Assembly (NCBI RefSeq): GCF_958350005.1
Contig: NZ_CATWFF010000037.1
Coordinates: forward strand, 1 to 13,968
Length of the DNA stretch: 13,968 nt
Source: an uncultured Megasphaera sp.
GTDB taxonomy: Bacteria; Bacillota; Negativicutes; Veillonellales; Megasphaeraceae
Direction of reading: 5' to 3'
Shown here one piece after another: positions 8,144-13,936 of the stretch (position 1 is the stretch's first letter; each line of letters starts with the position of its first letter). The notes below the pieces were generated by a model. That model was not told where the DNA came from. It saw only the letters and a list, made by a program, of their open reading frames with translations, and did not search any database. The translations under genes and the position numbers were made by a program.

Positions 8144-8977
8144 CTACGACATATGTCTCTTCGTCTTATATTCTACGAACGTCCTGAGCAGCAGGACGAT
8201 AATGGCAATGAGCACCAGCAGGGATGATACGGCAAAGGCAGCCGTAATGGCATCGGCTTTCCCCGACTGATACAGGGCATCAATTTCCAGAGGCAGCGTA
8301 AACGTTCCGCCCCGCGTTTTGGACAGGGCACTGACGGCACCAAATTCACCGAGAGCCCGGGCAGTACACAAAATTACGCCGTACAGGAGAGCCCATTTGA
8401 TCTGCGGCAGCGTAATCTTGAAAAAGATCTTCAGGCCGCTGGCTCCCATAAGGGCAGCCGCTTCTTCTTCATCCCGCCCCTGCGATGTAAGGACAGGAAC
8501 AATTTCGCGAAAGACAAATGGAAAGGTAACAAAAATAGTAGCCAACAGGACGCCGGGAACAGCAAAGACAATCTGAATATCCGTTCCCAGAGCTGCGCTC
8601 AGCATATCTACATAGTCAGCAGCCCAGCCCATGCGGCCAAAGGTCATAATAAAGGCCAGGCCTGCAATAACCGGCGAAATGGAAAAGGGAATATCAATGA
8701 GCGTCGTCAGAACGTGCTTGCCGCGAAAATCAAATTTCGTAACCGCCCAGGCGGCTACAAGGCCAAAAAAGGTATTGACTACCAGGGCAACGACTGTAGC
8801 CAGTATGGTCAGTTTCAGGGCAGAAATGACAAAGTCCGTCGACAGGGCCTGAAAATAGAAATCTATGCCTTCAGCCAGGGAATTGACGATGACGGAAATG
8901 AGCGGAATAAGCAGCATAATCGTGACAAACAGCAGGCTGACCGCAATCAGAGCTATTTCCGTTTTGCTTCGTTTCAT
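8144..8977 (-). CDS. cysW: Sulfate ABC transporter permease CysW
   Basis: One of two membrane channel subunits of the sulfate importer. From the ATG at 8977 the protein has 277 residues with about six hydrophobic segments (roughly 9-32, 50-78, 90-113, 137-158, 195-215, 244-266). The EAA loop that docks on CysA is EEEAAALMGASGLKIFFKITLP (170-191). The open frame extends upstream to 9100, but that would overlap cysT by over 100 bases and add an uncharacteristic arginine- and proline-rich leader. The chosen start has AAGGAGG eight bases upstream and an MKRSKTEIAL beginning suited to a membrane protein. It lies 13 bases after the cysT stop. Confidence 0.95.
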   Translation of the reverse strand: MKRSKTEIALIAVSLLFVTIMLLIPLISVIVNSLAEGIDFYFQALSTDFVISALKLTILATVVALVVNTFFGLVAAWAVTKFDFRGKHVLTTLIDIPFSISPVIAGLAFIMTFGRMGWAADYVDMLSAALGTDIQIVFAVPGVLLATIFVTFPFVFREIVPVLTSQGRDEEEAAALMGASGLKIFFKITLPQIKWALLYGVILCTARALGEFGAVSALSKTRGGTFTLPLEIDALYQSGKADAITAAFAVSSLLVLIAIIVLLLRTFVEYKTKRHMS

Positions 8978-8990
8978 ATGAGCTTCCTCC

Positions 8991-9833
8991 TTACTGAACG
9001 CGCCGCGCCTGACGAACCTGAACCATGTTGATGGCAAACAGCGTGACAAAGGCGATGACCAGCATGGCCAGGGCAATCGTCGTAGCGCTGGCATAGTCAA
9101 CGTAATTCAGCTTCTGCATAATGACGTATGACACCACTTGCGTACTGTTTTTCGCACTGTTGCCGGAAATATAAATAACACTGCCGTATTCGCCAAGGCC
9201 TCTGGCAAAAGCCAGGCCAAATCCGGTCAGAATAGCCGGCCGAAGTTCCGGCAGGATAATGCGCCGGAAAATCGTAAACGGCGAAGCCCCCAGCATATTG
9301 CCGGCTTCTTCATAAGACGGGTCCAGTTTTTCCAGTACAGGCTGAATAGACCGGACGACAAAAGGAATGCCGACGAAAATCAGGGCAATGGTAAGCCCGA
9401 TTTTCGTATAGGCAATAGCAATGCCCAACTGGGCAAAGGGTTCGCCAATAAACCCCGTATCAGAATACAGTTTGGACAACGTAATGCCGGCAACAGCAGT
9501 AGGAAGCGCAAAGGGCAGCTCAATGAAACTGTTTAACAAACGCTTGCCGGGAAACTCATATCGTACCAGTACCCACGCCAGGATCAGGCCAAACACGCAG
9601 TTGATCAGCGCTGCCAGAAGAGAGCAGGAAATACTGGTAATAAAGGCGTTGCGAATACCGTCATTTTTCACTAAATTCAGATAATCGCTGGCCGATAAAT
9701 GCAGAGAATAGACCAGCACGGACGCCAGAGGGATGAGGACCAGCAAAGACAGGAGGGAAATCGAAATCCCCATGGTCAGTCCAAATCCCGGTATAATCCG
9801 TCCCTGCCGCTGCCGCCGAAAAAACGTAGTCAT
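8991..9833 (-). CDS. cysT: Sulfate ABC transporter permease CysT
   Basis: Second membrane subunit of the sulfate importer (also called CysU). The chosen start is ATG at 9833, giving 280 residues: AAGGAG at 9842-9847, overlapping the sbp stop codon, is spaced eight bases from it. A GTG at 9842 opens the same frame but would lie on the ribosome binding site. Six membrane segments are visible (about 19-45, 65-90, 102-122, 143-165, 198-217, 250-272). The EAA loop is EEAGNMLGASPFTIFRRIILP (175-195), followed by the family's ARGLGEYGSVI. It starts 12 bases after the sbp stop, suggesting translational coupling. Confidence 0.95.
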   Translation of the reverse strand: MTTFFRRQRQGRIIPGFGLTMGISISLLSLLVLIPLASVLVYSLHLSASDYLNLVKNDGIRNAFITSISCSLLAALINCVFGLILAWVLVRYEFPGKRLLNSFIELPFALPTAVAGITLSKLYSDTGFIGEPFAQLGIAIAYTKIGLTIALIFVGIPFVVRSIQPVLEKLDPSYEEAGNMLGASPFTIFRRIILPELRPAILTGFGLAFARGLGEYGSVIYISGNSAKNSTQVVSYVIMQKLNYVDYASATTIALAMLVIAFVTLFAINMVQVRQARRVQ

Positions 9834-9845
9834 GACATGCACTCC

Positions 9846-10895
9846 TTACTTGTTGACTTCTGTCATAATCTGATCGAAGATGGCTCCATCATTAAAGAAT
9901 TTTTCATATGCGCCATCCCAGCCGCCGAAATCGTTGATCGTCACCAAGTTGACGTTCAGATTGAATTTATCGGCAAACTGTTTCAATATATCCGGATTGG
10001 ACGGGCGATAGCCGTTTTCGCCAATAATCTTCTGTGCTTCATCGGTATAGAGGTAGTTCAGATATTCCTTAGCCGCTTCTTCTGTACCATTCTTCTGGGC
10101 ATTTTTCGTTACGATGGCAACGCTCGGCTGAGCCAGAATGCTGATGCTTGGCGTAACAATTTCAAATTTATCCGGATATTCCTTTACAGAATTAATAGCT
10201 TCATTTTCCCAGGCAATGAGGACATCGCCCTGGCCGTTTTCTACGAACGTCGTCGTTGCGCCGCGGGCGCCGGAATCCATGACGGATACATTTTTATAAA
10301 TGTTGGTCAGCAGTTCTTTCGTCTTTCCTTCATCGTTATTAAACTTCTTCTGGCCAAATGCCCAGGCGCCGAGGAAGTTCCAGCAAGCGCCGCCGCTGCT
10401 CTTCGGATCAGGCGTGATAACATTTACGCCCGGTTTTGCCAGATCATCCCAGTCTTTGATCTGCTTGGGATTGCCCTTGCGCACCAGGAAGACGATAGTA
10501 GACGTATACGGCGAGGAATCTTTCGGGAAATCTTTAATCCAGTCGCTCTTAATGAGGCCGGCTTTTTCAATGAGCGTAATATCGTGAGCCAGGGCCAGCG
10601 TAACGACGTCGGCCTTGCTGCCTTCAATGACAGAACGGGCCTGGCCGCCGGAACCGCCATGAGACTGAACGATTTCTATATCCTTGCCCGTTTTTTCTTT
10701 ATAGTATTTCTGGAACAGCGGATTATACTGTTCATACAATTCCCGCGTCGGATCATAGGATACGTTCGTCAGCGTTATCTTACCGCCGCTGCTGGCAGCC
10801 TGTTTTTCACCAGAACTGCCACAGCCGCTCAACAAAACTGCTGCCGTAAGGACAGCACCTACTGCCAGTGCAATATATCTGCTTTTCTTTACCAT
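9846..10895 (-). CDS. sbp: Sulfate-binding lipoprotein of the ABC transporter
   Basis: Extracytoplasmic receptor that captures sulfate (possibly thiosulfate) and delivers it to CysTW-CysA. The 349-residue protein begins with a lipoprotein signal: charged start MVKKSR, hydrophobic stretch 8-22, lipobox LSGC with the lipidated Cys25, then a Ser/Gly linker. The mature part has family hallmarks: VSYDPTRELY (45-54), a SHGGSGGQARSV stretch, DVVTLALA, TPDPKSSGGACWNFLGAWA, and FVENGQGDVLIAWENEA. The frame opens at 10952, but the ATG at 10895 has the SD-like AGGGGGAAG just upstream and gives a proper signal peptide. It is the first gene of the operon and lies downstream of the SAM riboswitch leader. 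Sbp and CysP cannot be told apart with certainty from sequence alone. Confidence 0.95.
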   Translation of the reverse strand: MVKKSRYIALAVGAVLTAAVLLSGCGSSGEKQAASSGGKITLTNVSYDPTRELYEQYNPLFQKYYKEKTGKDIEIVQSHGGSGGQARSVIEGSKADVVTLALAHDITLIEKAGLIKSDWIKDFPKDSSPYTSTIVFLVRKGNPKQIKDWDDLAKPGVNVITPDPKSSGGACWNFLGAWAFGQKKFNNDEGKTKELLTNIYKNVSVMDSGARGATTTFVENGQGDVLIAWENEAINSVKEYPDKFEIVTPSISILAQPSVAIVTKNAQKNGTEEAAKEYLNYLYTDEAQKIIGENGYRPSNPDILKQFADKFNLNVNLVTINDFGGWDGAYEKFFNDGAIFDQIMTEVNK

Positions 10896-11043
10896 AATTC
10901 TTCCCCCTTGTGTATCAAAAAATACCACATTACCTATGCCGTTTGCCCCCAACCGGCATATACCACCTCAAACCATTACAAGAAACATTCTTACCGGGTC
11001 TGTCACATGTCCCTTACCTGCATCATCTTCATCACGCTCCTTA

Positions 11044-11076
11044 TAAAAAAACGCTATCTGCCTGAACAGATAGCGT
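11044..11076 (-). terminator. Terminator 2 of the sulfate operon leader
   Basis: Read on the minus strand, 11076-11067 pairs perfectly with 11060-11051 (10 base pairs, six-base loop), followed directly by a run of seven U. It is a complete intrinsic terminator located 51 bases beyond terminator 1 and upstream of sbp, so operon transcripts must pass both. Its 5' arm and loop can instead pair with 11097-11106 (see the relay feature), so it may be conditional rather than constitutive. Confidence 0.85.
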
Positions 11077-11091
11077 AGCTGCATCGCTGCT

Positions 11092-11123
11092 GCGTCATCT
11101 GTCAGGCTTCCCTGTATGACGCC
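11092..11123 (-). promoter_or_regulatory. Middle hairpin between the two leader terminators
   Basis: On the minus strand GCGTCAT (11122-11116) pairs with ATGACGC (11098-11092), and inside it CAGG (11114-11111) pairs with CCTG (11106-11103) around a GAAG loop. It has no U run and is not a terminator. Its 3' half is the sequence needed to disrupt terminator 2, and its 5' half can pair with the 3' arm of terminator 1, so it sits as a connector between the two. Role inferred from base pairing only. Confidence 0.6.
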
Positions 11124-11126
11124 ATC

Positions 11127-11156
11127 AAAAAAGGCGTCATCCTCATAGATGACGCC
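11127..11156 (-). terminator. Terminator 1 (S-box expression platform)
   Basis: On the minus strand GGCGTCATC (11156-11148) and GATGACGCC (11141-11133) form a perfect 9-base-pair stem with a six-base loop, followed by six U (11132-11127). It lies 20 bases after the riboswitch P1 helix and its 5' arm and loop are complementary to the P1 3' strand, the arrangement expected of an S-box that terminates when SAM is bound. Confidence 0.93.
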
Positions 11157-11175
11157 AAAAATCGCGCTGCTGTGA

Positions 11176-11271
11176 CTCATCTATCAGGTATACCTGCTGG
11201 AATTGGCACCTTACGTATCCGTAGGTTGCCGCAGCGTCATAAGGCCAGTCCCTCGGCTGCTCTGGATGATA
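11176..11271 (-). promoter_or_regulatory. SAM-I (S-box) riboswitch aptamer
   Basis: Read on the minus strand, the S-box landmarks occur in order: ATCATCCAGAGCAGC, the kink-turn sequence GAGGGACTGGCC, ATGACGC, CGGCAACC, AAGGTGCCAATTCC and GATAGATGAG. Helices: P1 TCATC/GATGA (11269-11265 with 11181-11177), P2 GCAGC/GCTGC (11260-11256 with 11235-11231), P3 CCTACG/CGTaAGG, P4 CAGGT/ACCTG. The P2 loop TGGC can form the pseudoknot with GCCA in J3/4. P1 has only five canonical pairs, so the aptamer may be relatively easy to displace. SAM binding should stabilise P1, allow terminator 1 to form, and switch off sulfate uptake and activation genes. Such control of sulfur and methionine genes is well established in Bacillota. 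Confidence 0.95.
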
Positions 11272-11317
11272 TATGGAAATTGTCGTAGTACCGATTCGTG
11301 TATTACTTAGCAATCTC

Positions 11318-11350
11318 CTATGAAATTAACATACAACAGATGATGTTCAT
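11318..11350 (-). CDS. Candidate leader peptide with tandem Cys codons
   Basis: A ten-codon frame, MNIICCMLIS, lies between the operon promoter and the riboswitch, starting about 55 bases after the predicted transcription start. GGAGGG lies seven bases before the ATG, as good a ribosome binding site as those of the operon's genes. Codons 5 and 6 are both UGU (Cys), followed by AUG (Met). The stop lies some 47 bases upstream of the aptamer. Cys codons in a leader of a Cys-synthesis operon recall amino-acid attenuation. The frame is too short for coding statistics; there is no homology evidence. Confidence 0.45.
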   Translation of the reverse strand: MNIICCMLIS

Positions 11351-11411
11351 TTTTAAGCCCTCCGCACCGGTACAATAGACCGGCCACACTGTACTGCTCA
11401 ACTTGTATGCC

Positions 11412-11440
11412 ATGATACACTGTTCTTGGTATCTTGTCAA
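11412..11440 (-). promoter_or_regulatory. Sigma-70 type promoter of the sulfate operon
   Basis: On the minus strand a perfect -35 TTGACA (11440-11435) and -10 TATCAT (11417-11412) are separated by 17 bases, with an A/T-rich stretch upstream. Transcription would start near 11405, giving a leader of about 510 bases before sbp, containing the small frame, riboswitch and two terminators. An inverted repeat TGTAT-N6-ATACA (11404-11419) overlaps the -10 and start site and could be an operator. Confidence 0.85.
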
Positions 11441-11485
11441 CTATTTTAGTGTACTTTTATCTGCGTTTTTTATAAAAATGGTTCC

Positions 11486-11514
11486 TTACCCTTTATCAGC
11501 AGCCATGCTATAAT
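11486..11514 (+). promoter_or_regulatory. Probable promoter of the gpsA homologue
   Basis: TATAAT at 11509-11514 is a perfect -10. Seventeen bases upstream, TTACCC at 11486-11491 is a poor -35, so this promoter may be weak or need help. The predicted start near 11521 leaves a leader of under 30 bases with AGGAGG at 11535-11540. It is back-to-back with the sulfate operon promoter, about 45 bases from its -35. Confidence 0.65.
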
Positions 11515-11547
11515 CAAGAAAAAACCGATTGTACAGGAGGATACTTC

Positions 11548-12507
11548 ATGAATATTACCGTCTTAGGATGCGGCCGCTGGGGAACTTTTCACGCCTGGTA
11601 TGCCAATCATATTGGCCATGCCGTAACACTGTGGGGACGGGAACACTCGCCCCGTCTCCAGCAGCTCAGAGAAACTGGAAAAAATGAATATCTCACGCTT
11701 CCTGCCGCCATTCAGCTGACGGCAAATCTGCAGGAAGCCCTGGAACATGCAGATATATGCATTGTCTCCATCAGCGCCCAGCAGCTGCGCTCTTTCGCCG
11801 CCACCCTGCATATGCTCAGACCGGATATGCCTATCCCCTGCATTCTGGCCATGAAAGGGTTGGAAATAGGAAGCGGCAAACGCCTGACAGACGTATGGAA
11901 AGAAGAAATGGGGCTGTCTGCCCCGGTCGCCGTCTGGGTTGGGCCCGGTCACGTTCAGGACTTTATCAAGGGCATGCCAAACTGCATGGTCATGGCCTCT
12001 GACGATATGAATCTCACTCATACCCTTGTCGATGCCTTTACGAGTTCTCTCATTCGCTTTTATTACGGCAGTGATCTCCGGGGCATTGAAATTGGCGCAG
12101 CTGCCAAAAATGTCATGGGCATTGCCGCCGGCATGCTGGACGGCGCAGATCTTACCAGTCTGAAAGGGGCCCTCATGGCCCGCGGCACTCATGAACTGTC
12201 TCTGTTAATCAAACGGCTGGGCGGCGATGCCATGACAGTCTACGGTCTGAGCCACCTGGGCGATTATGAAGCTACCCTATTTTCGCCGTACAGCAACAAC
12301 CGGCGGTTTGGCGAAGCCTTCATTCAGGGAAAGCCTTTCGATAAACTGGCTGAAGGAGTCTATACTACAGAAGCTCTCCTGGATTTAGCCGGTCAAGTCG
12401 GCGTAGAGCTGCCCATTACGCGCACCATTTATGAAATCGTAAAAGAAGGCCGTAATCCTCACAGCATGTTGAAACAGCTTTTCCTCCGTCCTACCAAGGC
12501 AGAATAA
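11548..12507 (+). CDS. gpsA: Glycerol-3-phosphate dehydrogenase homologue (GpsA family)
   Basis: NAD(P)-dependent reductase predicted to convert dihydroxyacetone phosphate to sn-glycerol 3-phosphate for phospholipid synthesis. The 319-residue length fits the family. The N-terminal Rossmann motif is VLGCGRWGTF (5-14) where GxGxWGTA is usual; AMKGLE (101-106) holds the conserved Lys103, and VGPGH at 131-135 corresponds to GPS. GIEIGAAAKNVMGIAAGMLDG (179-199) carries the catalytic Lys187. LSHLGDYEATLFSPYSNNRRFG (234-255) has the family's LGD and NRRFG, but with some unusual residues. AGGAGG lies seven bases before the ATG. It is transcribed alone and faces the PatB-type gene, ending 19 bases from it. 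Family membership is clear; it could be a paralogue with a shifted substrate, because several usually fixed residues differ. Confidence 0.85.
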   Translation: MNITVLGCGRWGTFHAWYANHIGHAVTLWGREHSPRLQQLRETGKNEYLTLPAAIQLTANLQEALEHADICIVSISAQQLRSFAATLHMLRPDMPIPCILAMKGLEIGSGKRLTDVWKEEMGLSAPVAVWVGPGHVQDFIKGMPNCMVMASDDMNLTHTLVDAFTSSLIRFYYGSDLRGIEIGAAAKNVMGIAAGMLDGADLTSLKGALMARGTHELSLLIKRLGGDAMTVYGLSHLGDYEATLFSPYSNNRRFGEAFIQGKPFDKLAEGVYTTEALLDLAGQVGVELPITRTIYEIVKEGRNPHSMLKQLFLRPTKAE

Positions 12508-12526
12508 CCTGTTCCATTGCTGCAGA

Positions 12527-13750
12527 TTAGTGTTTCGTATGGTCATGAACAGCCTGAATAATGCGTTCCAGTCCTTTCTGCACAATGGCCCTTGGCATGG
12601 CCAGATTGAGACGAATATAGCCTTTCGCATTGCCGACGAATAAATCATCGCCCCCTTCCAGGAGCACGCCAGCCTGATTGGCCATAAACTCCGTAATATT
12701 CGGTACATCCTGCAAGTAGGGATTCATGTTGATCCAGGCCAGGTACGTTGCTTCTGGAATGGTAAATACGATCTTCGGCAGGTGCTGTGCCAGCATATCT
12801 TTTACTAGCTGAAAATTCCCGTCAAGATAGGTCTTCAACTGATCCAGCCAGGGGCCTCCGTGCTGATAAGCTGCCGTATGCGCAGCCGTCGACAGGGGAT
12901 TGATATTCATGGCATAGGAATTGGTCGAAGCCACATAGAGGCGGCGCAGTTTCTGACTGCGAATCATGATTTCAGAAAACATCAGGCCCGCCATATTGAA
13001 ACATTTCGATGCAGATGTGCAGACAATGAGCTTTTCGTAATCAGGCATAATTTTGGCCATGGGAATATGGCGGACGCCCTGACGGAGAATGTCGCAGTGA
13101 ATTTCGTCGCTAATAATCCAGAGGTTATATTTTTTGACAATATTTGCCACGTGCTGCAGCTCTTCTTCTGTCCAGACCCGTCCTGTCGGATTATGGGGAT
13201 TGCACCAGATCAAGAGCTTGGCAAACGGATTGGCCGCCGCTTTTTCCAAATCGTCAAAATCAATTGTCCAATGGCCCTGGTCATCACAGCGTAATTTTGT
13301 ATGAATCGCATGTTTATGCCGTTCATCAATGGCATGCTGAAAATACCCGTATGCCGGCGTATGAATAATAGCACACTCATGATCGCTGAGAAGCAGATCC
13401 ACTAACGTATACAGGGCCGGAATAATCCCCAGGGAGAAACAAATTTCCTGTTTAGGATAGGTCCAGCCGTACATGCGCTGATTCCAGGCATTAAAGGCTT
13501 CATAAAAGTCCGCTTCAAAGACCTGACTGTAGCCGATAATTTTCCGGTCGGCCCGGTCTTTAATGGCCTGAATAATATCAGGACACATGGCAAATTCCAT
13601 ATCGGCAACCCACATGCGGATAAATTCGTCATCTTTAAAGGGAAATACTTTCTTTCCTGCAAAGTCATGGAAAATATAGCCGCGGAATCCATCGGTATTC
13701 AGCGCATTCGTATGTTGTCTGTCAATGATTTCATCAAAATTATACTGCAT
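12527..13750 (-). CDS. patB: MalY/PatB-family PLP-dependent C-S lyase (aminotransferase fold)
   Basis: Fold-type I pyridoxal-phosphate enzyme, most likely cleaving C-S bonds (cystathionine or cysteine beta-lyase), as known for MalY and PatB. In 407 residues: N-terminal NFDEIIDRQHTNA, MWVADMEF (46-53) as in the family, NPHNPTGRVW (184-193) with Asn184, SDEIHCDI (214-221) with Asp215 for the cofactor ring nitrogen, SASKCFNMAGL (246-256) with Schiff-base Lys249, and Arg380 for the substrate carboxylate. About 20 residues (21-42) between the N-terminal motif and MWVADMEF look longer than in MalY. Start ATG at 13750 has AGAGG eight bases upstream. It has its own promoter and leader. Nearness to the sulfate operon supports a sulfur role, but substrates cannot be read from sequence, and an ordinary aminotransferase is possible. 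Confidence 0.85.
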   Translation of the reverse strand: MQYNFDEIIDRQHTNALNTDGFRGYIFHDFAGKKVFPFKDDEFIRMWVADMEFAMCPDIIQAIKDRADRKIIGYSQVFEADFYEAFNAWNQRMYGWTYPKQEICFSLGIIPALYTLVDLLLSDHECAIIHTPAYGYFQHAIDERHKHAIHTKLRCDDQGHWTIDFDDLEKAAANPFAKLLIWCNPHNPTGRVWTEEELQHVANIVKKYNLWIISDEIHCDILRQGVRHIPMAKIMPDYEKLIVCTSASKCFNMAGLMFSEIMIRSQKLRRLYVASTNSYAMNINPLSTAAHTAAYQHGGPWLDQLKTYLDGNFQLVKDMLAQHLPKIVFTIPEATYLAWINMNPYLQDVPNITEFMANQAGVLLEGGDDLFVGNAKGYIRLNLAMPRAIVQKGLERIIQAVHDHTKH

Positions 13751-13785
13751 CCCTTTCGCCTCTTTCTCCTGCTAACCATGGATAA

Positions 13786-13815
13786 GGAGAGATTCTTTCT
13801 CACATAAATCTCCCC
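13786..13815 (-). promoter_or_regulatory. Hairpin in the patB leader
   Basis: On the minus strand GGGGAGATT (13815-13807) pairs with AATCTCTCC (13794-13786): nine base pairs with one G:U and a 12-base loop. There is no U run, so it is not a terminator. It lies inside the predicted leader, about 36 bases before the ATG, and could affect message stability or initiation. Function unknown. Confidence 0.45.
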
Positions 13816-13832
13816 TATACGTGTATATTTGT

Positions 13833-13861
13833 ATAGTAACAAAGACATGGTCATCTTTCAA
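13833..13861 (-). promoter_or_regulatory. Promoter of the PatB-type gene
   Basis: On the minus strand -35 TTGAAA (13861-13856) and -10 TACTAT (13838-13833) are separated by exactly 17 bases. Transcription would begin near 13826, about 75 bases before the ATG. It lies just downstream of a terminator for the preceding gene, so this gene is probably transcribed alone. Confidence 0.8.
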
Positions 13862-13882
13862 GTATATACTCTTTTCCCGTAT

Positions 13883-13936
13883 AAAAAGACCTCCCTGAGT
13901 CAGCTCAAAATACGTGAGCTGGCCTGGGGAGGTCTT
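13883..13936 (-). terminator. Terminator of an upstream gene beyond the right edge
   Basis: A long hairpin: 13886-13895 pairs with 13927-13936 (AAGACCTCCC arms) and, after a mismatched five-base internal loop, CAGCTCA (13901-13907) with TGAGCTG (13915-13921). On the minus strand five U follow (13887-13883). The plus strand has no U run, so it acts on minus-strand transcripts entering from outside the window. The remaining bases 13937-13968 show nothing recognisable. Confidence 0.85.

Larger units (their letters stand above)
11061..11184 (-). promoter_or_regulatory. Relay of antiterminator pairings in the leader
   Basis: Three helices, mutually compatible, compete with the OFF hairpins. Antiterminator 1: ATAGATGA of the aptamer P1 3' strand (11184-11177) pairs with TCATCTAT in terminator 1 (11152-11145), 8 base pairs. 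Linker: ATGACGCC of the freed terminator 1 3' arm (11140-11133) pairs with GGCGTCAT (11123-11116), 8 base pairs. Antiterminator 2: CCTGACAGAT (11106-11097) pairs with ATCTGT-T-CAGG (11071-11061), 10 base pairs with one bulged U. Together they leave neither terminator able to form. The first pairing is standard S-box logic; the other two are my reading and unproven. Confidence 0.5.

Noticed and set aside
9699..11078. Long plus-strand open frame of 459 codons over sbp and the start of cysT
   Set aside because: It lies antisense to two unmistakable genes, has low-complexity, Gln/Arg-rich beginnings, no convincing ribosome binding site, and runs across the terminator 2 hairpin region. A mirror of codon bias on the coding strand.
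10968..11180. Minus-strand 70-codon frame through the riboswitch expression platform
   Set aside because: Starts in the P1 3' strand without a ribosome binding site and reads through both terminator stems and their U runs; the RNA structures explain this sequence better.
11044..11271. T-box leader as an explanation of the leader structures
   Set aside because: No T-box sequence of the AGGGTGGNACCGCG type is present; GGTGCC belongs to the S-box J3/4 segment, and all other S-box landmarks are in place.
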